Shown in pieces: positions 43,054 to 51,361 of a stretch of 64,000 nucleotides of DNA. The number at the start of each line of letters is the position of its first letter. Position 1 is the stretch's first letter. Origin of the DNA: Halobium salinum. GTDB taxonomy: Archaea > Halobacteriota > Halobacteria > Halobacteriales > Haloferacaceae. The translations under genes were made by a program, and so were the position numbers. Location: assembly GCF_026586625.1 (NCBI RefSeq), contig NZ_JAODIW010000005.1, positions 1-64,000 of the forward strand. Direction: 5' to 3'. The notes under the pieces were generated by a model. The model was not told where the DNA came from and made no database searches. It was given only the letters and a program-made list of their open reading frames with translations.

Positions 43054-43770
43054 GTCACGAGGGTAGTTCGACCGTCGCCGCTGTCCGGACGGCGGCACTC
43101 ACCGGACGGACCACGGCTCCACCCTCCCCGGTCACACCTGGGTGTCGATAACCCCGGTCGATTGAAAGCTACATTGGTACAATTACTTACGAAGTATAGC
43201 CAAAGTAGATACGATACTCGACCACGGCCTGGCTAGATGGCGTGACTTCCAGACGAAAGAGCGTATGCGAGTTTTTGAATCTCTGGTCGAATCTGAGCGA
43301 GTCAGGCTTTAGTTCGATCGAGCGACTATTTCCCAACTGTCGATTATTAGTTTTTATTATACTGAACCGTAAGATATGTGAATTCTGCCTTTGCTCTCCA
43401 TAATATCGAATATAATGGCCAGAGTGCGTCACTAACTGAGATTTTGTAGACAACTCACAACGACCGAGCCTGAGGTTGTTTTAACAATTATAATTGTATT
43501 TTTATGGAGGCCCATTCCGTGGCGTCGTTTAGCCGGCAGTCCGCTCTCGGGTTCCGACCTCCCGACGTAAGACACCCGTCTACAGGAAGCGAGGAGCGAG
43601 TCAGTACACGTCGTCACCTGGCAACGACAACCGAACCGACGGCACGTGTCGTCCCCGATACCGACAGCGACAGTCCCACACCGGCAGTCTGCCGGTGGAC
43701 CACCGTGACGGACGAACCGACCACGTACCGCGAGGCGCCGCCCGCCGACTTCGACCGACCGTTCGGGCCA
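43054..43770. other. Spacer with a low-GC core (about 43160-43510)
   Basis: The middle part is strikingly AT-rich for this genome. An 88-codon frame at 43187-43453 on the minus strand is not like haloarchaeal proteins (few acidic residues) and is not called. The remainder up to the DoeA promoter is GC-rich but without a recognised gene. Confidence 0.45.
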
Positions 43771-43780
43771 AACTATTTAC
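43771..43780 (+). promoter_or_regulatory. TATA-like box for the ectoine hydrolase gene
   Basis: The sequence aactatttac lies about 35-44 bases upstream of the ATG at 43815, implying a short leader and supporting that start over the open frame beginning 40 codons upstream. Confidence 0.4.
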
Positions 43781-43814
43781 AATCGCTTCACCAACCCCCG
43801 AGAGAGTCGTTCAC

Positions 43815-44993
43815 ATGCCCCGAGCCGTCTTCGACAGTAGCGAGTACGACCGTCGTATCGCCCGGACGAGAGCGCGGATGGAGGAGGAGGGGGTGGACGC
43901 GCTGTTCGTCAGCGACCCGGCGAACATGAACTACCTCACGGGCTACGACGGCTGGTCGTTCTACGTCCACCAGGGCGTCGTCGTCACGCGTGACCGCGAC
44001 GAGCCGGTGTGGGTCGGTCGCGGGATGGACGCCAACGGCGCGCGGGCGACCACCACCCTCTCCGAGGACAGTATCCGCGCGTACAGCGACGACCACGTTC
44101 ACTCCCCCCACGACCTCCACCCGATGGACTTCGTCGCCGAGGTGCTCCGCGACCTCGGCGTCGACGACGCGACCGTCGGCCTGGAGATGGACGCCTACTA
44201 CTTCACGGCGAAGTCCTACACCCGTCTGCAGGAGCAACTCCCCGAGGCCGACCTCGTCGACACCACGCTGCTCGTCAACTGGGTTCGAGTCAAGAAATCC
44301 GACCAGGAGTTGGCGTACATGGAGGAGGCCGCTCGCATCTCCGAGAACGCGATGCAAGCCGGCCTCGACGCTATCGAGGAGGGCGTCCCGGAGTACGAGG
44401 CCGCCGAGGCCATCTACTCGGCGCTCGTCGACGGCACCGACGACTACGGCGGCGACTACCCCGCCATCGTCCCGCTGATGCCCTCCGGCGACCACACGGG
44501 GACGCCGCACCTCACCTGGACCGACCGACCCTTCGAGAACGGCGACCCCGTCATCATCGAACTGTCGGGCTGTCGTCACCGGTATCACTCTCCCCTCGCC
44601 AGAACGACGTTCGTCGGCGACCCACCGCAGGAGATCGAGGAGACCGCGGACATCGTCGTCGAGGGGATGGAAGCCGCACTCGACGCCGTCGAGCCGGGGG
44701 TGACCTGCGAGGCCGTCGAGAAGGCGTGGCGCGACGAGATAGCCAAACACGGCGTGAAGAAGGAGGACCGCATCGGTTACTCGATGGGGCTCGGCTACCC
44801 GCCGGACTGGGGCGAGCACACCGCGAGCCTCCGCCCCGGCGACGAGACCGTTCTCGAGGAGAACATGACGTTCCACACCATCCCCGGGCTCTGGTTCGAC
44901 GACTTCGGCGTCGAGTTGAGCGAGACGTTCCGCGTCACCTCGTCGGGTGCGGAGGCGCTCGCCGACTTTCCGCGTCGGCTGTTCACCGCCTGA
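43815..44993 (+). CDS. doeA: Ectoine hydrolase DoeA (EutD), creatinase/M24-like fold
   Basis: A 392-residue protein, close to the usual 399 of bacterial DoeA. It matches that family through blocks that distinguish it from ordinary Xaa-Pro peptidases: DPANMNYLTGYDGWSFYVHQ (residues about 35-54), GRGMDANGAR, EMDAYYFTAKSYTRLQEQLP, DYPAIVPLMPSG, TPHLTWTDRPF, CRHRYHSPLARTTFVGDPPQ and GLGYPPDWGEHTASLRPGDE. DoeA opens the ectoine ring to N-acetyl-diaminobutyrate. The typical M24 metal ligands are partly replaced, as in DoeA. It starts the block with deacetylase-like, aminotransferase and BCCT transporter genes. A close M24 relative acting on another solute cannot be wholly excluded. Confidence 0.85.
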   Translation: MPRAVFDSSEYDRRIARTRARMEEEGVDALFVSDPANMNYLTGYDGWSFYVHQGVVVTRDRDEPVWVGRGMDANGARATTTLSEDSIRAYSDDHVHSPHDLHPMDFVAEVLRDLGVDDATVGLEMDAYYFTAKSYTRLQEQLPEADLVDTTLLVNWVRVKKSDQELAYMEEAARISENAMQAGLDAIEEGVPEYEAAEAIYSALVDGTDDYGGDYPAIVPLMPSGDHTGTPHLTWTDRPFENGDPVIIELSGCRHRYHSPLARTTFVGDPPQEIEETADIVVEGMEAALDAVEPGVTCEAVEKAWRDEIAKHGVKKEDRIGYSMGLGYPPDWGEHTASLRPGDETVLEENMTFHTIPGLWFDDFGVELSETFRVTSSGAEALADFPRRLFTA

Positions 44994-45028
44994 GTCGAAC
45001 CCGCCCCCGGGCCGACCTGCTCTTCGTC

Positions 45029-46009
45029 CTACTCCCCGACCGGGGCTCGAACCAGATTCTCCAGCCCCGCCGCATCCTCGCCGGCGTCCAGTCGCTCGAC
45101 GTTGCGTGCGACGATGTCGGCCAGTCGGTCCCAGTGCTTCGGCGTGTGGCCGCCCGTGTGTGGCGTGATGAGACAGTTCTCGAGGTCCCACAGTGGGTGG
45201 TCCCCCGACAACGGCTCGGGGTCGGTCACGTCGAGGGCGGCGCCACGAATCTTGCTCGTCCGGAGCGCCGAGACGAGCGCGTCGGTGTCGACGATTCCGC
45301 CGCGGGCCGTGTTCACCAGTACGGTCTCGGGTCCCATCGTCGCGAACGCCGCCTCGTCGATGAGCCCCCGCGTGAGGTCGGTGAGCGGGCAGGCGAGGAC
45401 GACGTACTCGCTGCGAGCGAGGGCGTCGTGAAGGTCGTCGTCGTCGAAGCCGACCACCTCGTCGGTCGGACCGCCCTTCTCCGGGCTGTACCGTACGCCG
45501 ATCGTGTCGACCTCGAACCCCTGCAGGCGCTGCACCACCGCCTTCCCGATGGAGCCGAGGCCGACGACGGCCACGGTGCTCCCCGTCAACTCGCCGGACT
45601 GGAAGTGGCGCCACTCCGAACGTTCCTTCCGGCGCCACCCCTCGTGGAGCCGTCGAGCGAACACCAACATGTTGCCGACCGCCTGCTCGGCGATGCCGGG
45701 CGCGTGGATGCCGCCAGCGTTGGTGACGGCGACACCGCGCTCCGCTAGCGCCGCCACCGGAACGTGGTCGGTGCCGGCGAACGTGCAGGCGAACAGTTCG
45801 AGCCGGTCTGCACGCCCGAGCAGGTCCTCCTCGACGGTGATGCCGGTGACGACCCGGGCACCCGGGACGAGTTCGCGCTCCTCTCGGGGCGTCCGAGCGA
45901 GCGCGACCGACCGGTCGGGGAGTCGGTCGCGGAGCGTCTCGGCGTACGACTCCATCGACAGCCCTTCGGTCCCCTCGCGGAGGACGACGACGTCGTTGTT
46001 CTCGGTCAT
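45029..46009 (-). CDS. D-2-hydroxyacid dehydrogenase (NAD-dependent)
   Basis: A 326-residue enzyme of the D-isomer-specific 2-hydroxyacid dehydrogenase family. The dinucleotide motif is VAVVGLGSIGKAVVQRLQGF near residue 145. The catalytic Arg lies in VNTARGGIVDTDAL, Glu in LDVTDPEPL and His in ITPHTGGHTPKH near residue 290. No Tat or membrane signal. Substrates could be glyoxylate/glycerate, phosphoglycerate or a 2-oxo acid from osmolyte catabolism; the convergent position beside doeA does not settle it. Confidence 0.88.
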   Translation of the reverse strand: MTENNDVVVLREGTEGLSMESYAETLRDRLPDRSVALARTPREERELVPGARVVTGITVEEDLLGRADRLELFACTFAGTDHVPVAALAERGVAVTNAGGIHAPGIAEQAVGNMLVFARRLHEGWRRKERSEWRHFQSGELTGSTVAVVGLGSIGKAVVQRLQGFEVDTIGVRYSPEKGGPTDEVVGFDDDDLHDALARSEYVVLACPLTDLTRGLIDEAAFATMGPETVLVNTARGGIVDTDALVSALRTSKIRGAALDVTDPEPLSGDHPLWDLENCLITPHTGGHTPKHWDRLADIVARNVERLDAGEDAAGLENLVRAPVGE

Positions 46010-46259
46010 CGGTTCTCGTTGTGTGTGAGTTCGTCTTAGTCCTTTCCGGTGTCTGGTGGGGCGATGTTCAGTTGAGAGGGATTGAGTCGGTAGAAGTGCT
46101 GTGTCGGTAGTTCACGAAGCCCCCGCGCTCGCGACTCGGGCGGCTGGCGAGACTCGTTCCACTCGTCTCGCTGCTTCCCGTTCGCAACGCTCACGGGTAT
46201 CTCGCTGCGCTCCTCGGCTCGCTCACTGGGTTCGCTCGCCTGCGGTGATTACGTCGTCC
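46010..46259. other. Spacer before the hairpins
   Basis: GC-rich low-complexity sequence with repeated ctcgct/cgctc patterns, common between haloarchaeal genes. No gene recognised. Confidence 0.4.
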
Positions 46260-46311
46260 CGAGAAGTGCCGTCGGCACTTCTCGTGGGCTCACGAGAGCG
46301 AAGCTCTCGTG
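46260..46311. repeat. Two adjacent perfect hairpins
   Basis: The first has an 11-base stem (cgagaagtgcc at 46260-46270 with its complement at 46274-46284) and a 3-base loop. The second has a 9-base stem (cacgagagc at 46291-46299, complement at 46303-46311) and a gaa loop. Such compact hairpins can form stable mini-hairpins in RNA or single-stranded DNA. Confidence 0.6.
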
Positions 46312-46472
46312 AACGCCGGCCTTCGCCGCGAGCACGGCCCCTTCCGGAGTCCCACCCCGTATCGGAAGGCTGGCGGTCGTCGTCCCACTCCCAGCTCGGT
46401 GAGTCGCTCCCGAAACACGAGCCCCAGCGGCCGCGTCCACAGTTAAGTGTGTGGGGTGTGTTAGTGGCGGCC

Positions 46473-47753
46473 ATGCCAGACCCCATCCGCGAGCGACTCA
46501 CGGGGCTCCGTCGCGACCTCCACCGCTACCCGGAGCCGGGGTGGTGTGAGTTCTGGACCACGGCCAGGCTGGTCGAGGAGGTGGAGCGAATCGGCGTCGA
46601 CGAACTCGCCGTCGGCCCCGAGGCGTACGACCCCGAGGACCGGATGGCGATTCCCCCCGAGGACCGAATCGAGGAGTGGTTCGAGCGCGCCCGCGAACGC
46701 GGCGTCGACGACGACCTACTGACGACGATGGCGGGCGGCAACACCGGTGCCGTCGCCGTCCTCGACCGGGGCGACGGTCCGGCCGTGGGCCTCCGCGTCG
46801 ACATCGACGGGCTGTTCATCGAGGAGTCCGGCGAGCCGGGTCACCTCCCCGCGGACGAGGAGTTCCGCTCGGAAACCGGCGAGACGATGCACGCCTGCGG
46901 CCACGACGCCCACGTGACGTGGGGGTTGGCGACGCTCGAAGCGATAGCCGAGAGCGACTTCTCCGGACGGCTCGTCGTCTTCTTCCAGCCCGCCGAAGAG
47001 GTCTCGGGGGGCGGCCACCCGATGGCCGAGAGCCCGTACTGTGCGGACCTGGACTACCTCTTCGCGGTCCACGTCGGCTTGGACCACCCGACCGGCGAGG
47101 TGGTGGCGGGCATCCAGAAGCCCCTCGCGATGTGTCACGTCGACGTGAACATCCGGGGCACCTCGGCGCACGCCGGGAAGGCACCGGAGGAGGGGAACAA
47201 CGCGATTCACGCCCTCGGAACCGCCATCGAGAGCGTGTACGGTATTCCCCGCCACTCGGAGGGGATGACGCGGGTGAACGTCGGCCGGGTCGAGGGTGGC
47301 ACTGCCAGCAACGTCATCGCCGAGCACGTCGACGCCGTCGCCGAGGCTCGCGGGGAGACGACCGAGGTGATGGAGTACGCGAAGTCGGAGCTGATTCACC
47401 GCTTCGAGACGGCCGCCGAACTACACGGCTGTGAGGCCGACGCCACCGTCGAGAGCGAGAGCCCCCGCGCCGACAGCGACCCCGAACTCGCCGAGGTCGT
47501 CGCCCAAACGGCGGAGGGCGTCGACGGCGTCGACACCGTGCTCCCGGCGGCTGACTTCGGCGCCAGCGAGGACGCCACCTTCCTCATGAACCGCGTCCAG
47601 GCGGACGGGGGGCTCGCGACGTACCTCGTCGTCGGCACCGACCACCCGACCAGCCACCACACGCCGACGTTCGACGTGGACGAGCGGAGCCTCGACCACG
47701 GCGTCGACCTACTGACCGAGTCCATCCTCGCGGTCGCCGAGGACGGACCGTGA
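46473..47753 (+). CDS. AbgA-like amidohydrolase, peptidase M20 family
   Basis: A 426-residue enzyme. M20 metal-site motifs are visible: LRVDIDGLFIEESGEPGHLP near residue 112, METMHACGHDAHVTWG-type block (GETMHACGHDAHVTWGLATL) near 142, FFQPAEEVSGGGHPMAESPY near 172 and TDHPTSHHTPTFDVDE near the end. The N-terminal insertion with IPPEDRIEEWFERARERG is the mark of the AbgA (p-aminobenzoyl-glutamate hydrolase A) subgroup. The bacterial deacetylase of ectoine catabolism, DoeB, is an aspartoacylase-like enzyme; none is visible here, so this M20 enzyme is a candidate for N-acetyl-diaminobutyrate deacetylation. Its stop overlaps the next start by four bases (GTGA). Confidence 0.85.
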   Translation: MPDPIRERLTGLRRDLHRYPEPGWCEFWTTARLVEEVERIGVDELAVGPEAYDPEDRMAIPPEDRIEEWFERARERGVDDDLLTTMAGGNTGAVAVLDRGDGPAVGLRVDIDGLFIEESGEPGHLPADEEFRSETGETMHACGHDAHVTWGLATLEAIAESDFSGRLVVFFQPAEEVSGGGHPMAESPYCADLDYLFAVHVGLDHPTGEVVAGIQKPLAMCHVDVNIRGTSAHAGKAPEEGNNAIHALGTAIESVYGIPRHSEGMTRVNVGRVEGGTASNVIAEHVDAVAEARGETTEVMEYAKSELIHRFETAAELHGCEADATVESESPRADSDPELAEVVAQTAEGVDGVDTVLPAADFGASEDATFLMNRVQADGGLATYLVVGTDHPTSHHTPTFDVDERSLDHGVDLLTESILAVAEDGP

Positions 47754-49018
47754 GCGGGAACTCGGAACTCGCCGCCGACGACGTGGTCACCCTCGCCGAC
47801 GTGGAAGCGGCCCGGAAGCGCCTCGACGGGGTCGTCCATCGCACACCGCTCGACGGGTCGACGACGTTCGCCGAGCGGTCGGAGGCGGCGTCGGTGGGGC
47901 TCAAACTGGAGAACACGCAGCGAACGGGCTCGTTCAAGATTCGCGGCGCGTACAACGCGATGGCGCGGCTGGACGAGGACGCCCGCGGGCGCGGCGTCGT
48001 GACCGCCAGCGCCGGCAACCACGCACAGGGCGTCGCGCTCGCCGGTCGACTACTGGGTGTCGACGCGGCGGTCGTCGTCCCCGAAGTGACCCCCGCCGCG
48101 AAAATCGACGCCACGCGGGGGTACGGCGCCGAGGTCGTCGTCGAGGGTGCGGACTACGAGCGCGCCTACGAACGCGCCCGCGACCTCGCCGACGAACGCG
48201 GGGCGACGTTCGTCCACCCCTTCGACGACGCCGACGTGATCGCCGGGCAGGGGACGGTCGGACTGGAGATGCTGGCGCAGACGACGGAGCTCGACACCGT
48301 CCTCGTCTCCGTCGGCGGCGGCGGGCTCGTCTCGGGTGTCGCGACCGCACTGAAAGCCCACGACCCCGACGTACGGGTCGTCGGCGTCCAGCCCGAGGGG
48401 GCCGCCCACGCGAAGCCCTCCATCGAGGCTGACCGCATCCACCGCCTCGACGAGGTCGACACGGTCGCTGAGGGCATCGCCGACGCGCGTCTCCTCGACC
48501 TGACGTTCGCCGTGATTCGCGAGCGCGTCGACGACGTGGTCGCCGTGAGCGACCGCGAGCTCGCCGTCGCGACGACGTTGCTCGCCGAGCGCGCGAAGAC
48601 GGTCGCCGAGGCGGCCGGTGCGGCCCCCGTCGCCGCGCTCCTCTCCGGAGCGGTCGACGTCGCGGACGAACACGTCGTCGCCGTCGTCTCCGGCGGGAAC
48701 ACGGACCTCACCGCCCACGCCGAACTGACGCGGACCGGGCTCCTGGAACTGGGTCGCTACGTCGAGGCCCGTCTCGCACTCGCCGGCTGGCCGACGCGTC
48801 TCGGCGACGTGACGGAGACGGTCGAAGCGGAAGGGGCCGAACTCGACAGCCTCGAACGCGTCCGCCGGGGCGGCGGCGACGACCCGAACCGGGTGCCGGT
48901 GACGGTCGGGCTGGCGGGGAGCGGCCCGGACCACCTCGCGGACGTCTTGGCGGCGCTCGACGACCTCGACGGGGTGGCGATTGTCCGGGACCCACCGCCC
49001 CAGCAGGGGCCAAAGTAA
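47750..49018 (+). CDS. Threonine dehydratase-like PLP enzyme (IlvA/EutB-like)
   Basis: A 422-residue fold-type II PLP enzyme, GTG start overlapping the upstream stop. The PLP lysine lies in RTGSFKIRGAYNAM near residue 62; ASAGNHAQGVALAG near 85 is the substrate serine/asparagine loop, and SVGGGGLVSGVATAL near 185 is the phosphate-binding glycine loop. The C-terminal 90 residues (PVTVGLAGSGPDHLADVLAA onward) look like an ACT-type regulatory domain, which favours a catabolic threonine ammonia-lyase. EutB of hydroxyectoine degradation belongs to this family but is usually shorter, so a role in hydroxyectoine breakdown is only a context-based option. Confidence 0.85.
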   Translation: MSGNSELAADDVVTLADVEAARKRLDGVVHRTPLDGSTTFAERSEAASVGLKLENTQRTGSFKIRGAYNAMARLDEDARGRGVVTASAGNHAQGVALAGRLLGVDAAVVVPEVTPAAKIDATRGYGAEVVVEGADYERAYERARDLADERGATFVHPFDDADVIAGQGTVGLEMLAQTTELDTVLVSVGGGGLVSGVATALKAHDPDVRVVGVQPEGAAHAKPSIEADRIHRLDEVDTVAEGIADARLLDLTFAVIRERVDDVVAVSDRELAVATTLLAERAKTVAEAAGAAPVAALLSGAVDVADEHVVAVVSGGNTDLTAHAELTRTGLLELGRYVEARLALAGWPTRLGDVTETVEAEGAELDSLERVRRGGGDDPNRVPVTVGLAGSGPDHLADVLAALDDLDGVAIVRDPPPQQGPK

Positions 49019-49120
49019 CGCTCCGTGTCCGCGAACAGTTGTGCGGGGTAGTCGTGTGAAACGCCGGCCGTCCGAATACGCTACCGGGAGGCTTATCGAC
49101 GGACGTGGAGACGCTCGGAC

Positions 49121-49657
49121 ATGGACTGGTACAACGAACCGACCTCGTGGAGCCAAGCGGACGACGAACTCGTGGTGGACGCCGACGGCGACACCGATTT
49201 CTGGCGGGTCACCGTCCACGGTTTCGTCGCGGACGACGGGCATTTTCGCTACGAGGAGGTCGAGGGGGATTTCACCGCGACGGTCGAAGTCGCCGGGGAG
49301 TACGCGACGCTGTACGACCAAGCGGGTCTGATGGTACGCGAAGACGAGGAGACGTGGCTGAAGTGCGGGATCGAGCTCGTCGACGGCGTCCAGCAGGCGA
49401 GCGCTGTCGTGACACGGGAAGTGTCCGACTGGTCGGTCGTACCACTGGAGGACGACCCCGACTCGGTGTGGTTCCGCGTCGAACGCACCGGTCCGGCTGT
49501 CGAGGTATCGTTCTCGCGTGACGGTGATTCCTACGCGATGATCAGACAGGCGTACCTGAGCGACGCCGACAGCCTCCACGTCGGCCCGATGGCGGCCGCC
49601 CCGCAGGGAGAGGGCTTCCGTAGCACCTTCGAGGGGTTCGTCGTCGAGAGCGAGTGA
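49121..49657 (+). CDS. DUF1349 (concanavalin-like) protein
   Basis: A 178-residue protein with all-beta patterning. Family segments are MDWYNEPTSWSQADDELVVD, DTDFWRVT, FTATVEVAGEYATLYDQAGL with MVREDEETWLKCGIE and the closing HVGPMAAAPQGEGFRSTFEG. DUF1349 proteins adopt a jelly-roll fold and may bind carbohydrates; no catalytic residues are assigned. It ends 51 bases before the convergent aminotransferase gene. Confidence 0.85.
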   Translation: MDWYNEPTSWSQADDELVVDADGDTDFWRVTVHGFVADDGHFRYEEVEGDFTATVEVAGEYATLYDQAGLMVREDEETWLKCGIELVDGVQQASAVVTREVSDWSVVPLEDDPDSVWFRVERTGPAVEVSFSRDGDSYAMIRQAYLSDADSLHVGPMAAAPQGEGFRSTFEGFVVESE

Positions 49658-49707
49658 GCGAGTGGGTCAGGGGCCTCGTCGTCTGTCGGACCCTTCCCCG
49701 GCCTTCG

Positions 49708-51090
49708 TTACATCGGCGCCTTCGACGCCACGGCGTCCACCGCCTCGCAGAACAGTCCGATTCCGAGGTCTATCTCCCGCTCGGTGACGTCCAGCGGCGG
49801 GAGCAAGCGGACGGTCTTCTTCCCGCAGCCGAGGGTGAGCAGCCCCCGACGCAGCGCCTGTTCCACCGCCTCGTTCCGTCGCTCGGCCGTGTCGAACTCG
49901 ACGGCGAGCATCAACCCCTTCCCGCGCACGTCCACGACGCAGTCGGGAGCGTCGTCGCGCAGGAACTCTTTGGCCTGCTCGCCGCGCTCGGTCGCGTTGT
50001 CGAGCAGGTCGTACTCCTCGATAGCGTCGAGGGTGAACGCCCCCTGCATCGACGCGAGGAGGTCGCCGCCGCCGAACGTCGAGCCGAGGCGATTCTTCTC
50101 GCTCGGGAACAGATCGGCACGGGAGACGGTCGCGCCGACGCGCAGCCCCTTCGCACTCGCGATTACGTCCGGCTCGATATCGTAGTGGTCCGAGGCCCAC
50201 AGTTCGCCCGTCCGACCGACGCCGGACTGAATCTCGTCGACGACGAGCGGGATGTCGTGTCGCGCACACACGTCGCCGACCTCGGTCATGAACGCCTCGC
50301 TCGGGAAGCGGTAGCCGCCGACGCCCTGGATGGGTTCGAGCACCGCGAAGGCGACCTCCGCGGGGTCGAGGTGGCCGCCCTCGGGGGTGAGGGCGTTCCG
50401 GAACTGGGAGCCGTCGCCGGTGAAGAACCCGCAGCCGCAGTCGTCGGCCCGAGAGCCGGCACTCGACGCCGCGTCACAGCCGCGGTCGGCACAGAACGGC
50501 ACGGTCTCGATGCCGGCAATCTGCGGGTAGTGGCGGGTGTACACGTCCTTGGATTTCGTGAGCGAGAGCGTCCCCAGCGTCCGGCCGTGGAAGCTCCCCG
50601 AGAACGCGACGCCGTACTTCGCGGCGGGCGCGTGGTCGTGGCAGATTTTCACCGCGTTCTCGACGGCCTCGGCGCCCGAGTTGGAGAGGAACACCGTGTC
50701 CATACCGTAGTGACTCGTCGCCTCGACGAGTCGGTGCATGAGGTGACTGGAGCCGGGGAACTCGGCGGTCTTCGGGTCGGGGCCGGCGCCGAAGTACACG
50801 TCCTGGCCGGCGATTTTCATCGGCTCGACGAGGTCGAACTCCCGGAGCTTCGAGAGCATCTTCTCGTTGTTGTACCCGAGCGGCGCGGCGCCGATGTGGC
50901 TGGTGAAGTCGAGCAGCACGTTACCGTCCACGTCGGTGACGAAGGGGCCGTCGGCCTCCGCTGTCACGTCCCAGACGAACTCGTGGGAGTACTCGCTCGG
51001 GGCGGCGTGCTCGCCGTGGAACGCTATCCACTTCCGGGCGTTCGGGCCGGGCAGCGCCTCCGCTGTCGGCTCGGCGGTGTCCCTGTCCAT
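49708..51090 (-). CDS. Class III aminotransferase with cysteine-rich insertion
   Basis: A 460-residue PLP enzyme from MDRDTAEPTAEALPGPNARK; an ATG 43 codons upstream lies in unconserved sequence. Landmarks are NSGAEAVENAVKICHDHAPA, SGSFHGRTLGTLSLTKSK, VVDEIQSGVGRTGELWASDH with the cofactor Asp, and SAKGLRVGATV with the PLP lysine. An insertion near residues 200-225 has six cysteines (FCADRGCD and DDCGCGFF among them) and could hold a metal site. Related enzymes are 4-aminobutyrate, ornithine or diaminobutyrate transaminases. It is on the same strand as the BCCT transporter and a second class III enzyme, so it likely serves the same amine catabolism. Confidence 0.88.
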   Translation of the reverse strand: MDRDTAEPTAEALPGPNARKWIAFHGEHAAPSEYSHEFVWDVTAEADGPFVTDVDGNVLLDFTSHIGAAPLGYNNEKMLSKLREFDLVEPMKIAGQDVYFGAGPDPKTAEFPGSSHLMHRLVEATSHYGMDTVFLSNSGAEAVENAVKICHDHAPAAKYGVAFSGSFHGRTLGTLSLTKSKDVYTRHYPQIAGIETVPFCADRGCDAASSAGSRADDCGCGFFTGDGSQFRNALTPEGGHLDPAEVAFAVLEPIQGVGGYRFPSEAFMTEVGDVCARHDIPLVVDEIQSGVGRTGELWASDHYDIEPDVIASAKGLRVGATVSRADLFPSEKNRLGSTFGGGDLLASMQGAFTLDAIEEYDLLDNATERGEQAKEFLRDDAPDCVVDVRGKGLMLAVEFDTAERRNEAVEQALRRGLLTLGCGKKTVRLLPPLDVTEREIDLGIGLFCEAVDAVASKAPM

Positions 51091-51230
51091 GCCACCAAGA
51101 TACGACCGAGGTGAGTTAAAGATTACCACGACACGACCGAGCACACGACACGATTCGGCCGCCGTGACTCCGACGGGCGAGCGAGTTCGGCCGCGTCGTG
51201 ACGCTCGGCTGGCCTTCACCGACGGAATCG

Positions 51231-51361
51231 TCGCACCACCGCGTCAGCGAGGCGGCCGCGCACGAACGCGCGCCCGTCGTTGCGCTCAGTCCCGGTGGTC
51301 GTCACACCACCACGTCGGCGAGACGAGCACGCACGAGCGCGTGCTCGTCGTGGCGCTCAGT
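51231..51361. repeat. Direct repeat of 60 bases, two copies
   Basis: Copies at 51231-51290 and 51302-51361 are the same length and share blocks such as accacc, gtc, gcgag, cgcacga and gcgctcagt. The second copy covers the stop codon of the BCCT gene. Probably a local duplication that also copied the end of the gene into the spacer. Confidence 0.55.

Noticed and set aside
43187-43453. 88-codon minus-strand frame in AT-rich spacer
   Set aside because: Composition is not acidic, no domain is seen, and the region looks like non-coding or foreign relic DNA.
43788-45638. 616-codon open frame on the minus strand across doeA and the dehydrogenase
   Set aside because: It is antisense to two well-recognised genes, is rich in Arg, Gly and Val and has no domain; GC-rich haloarchaeal genes commonly leave such antisense frames open.
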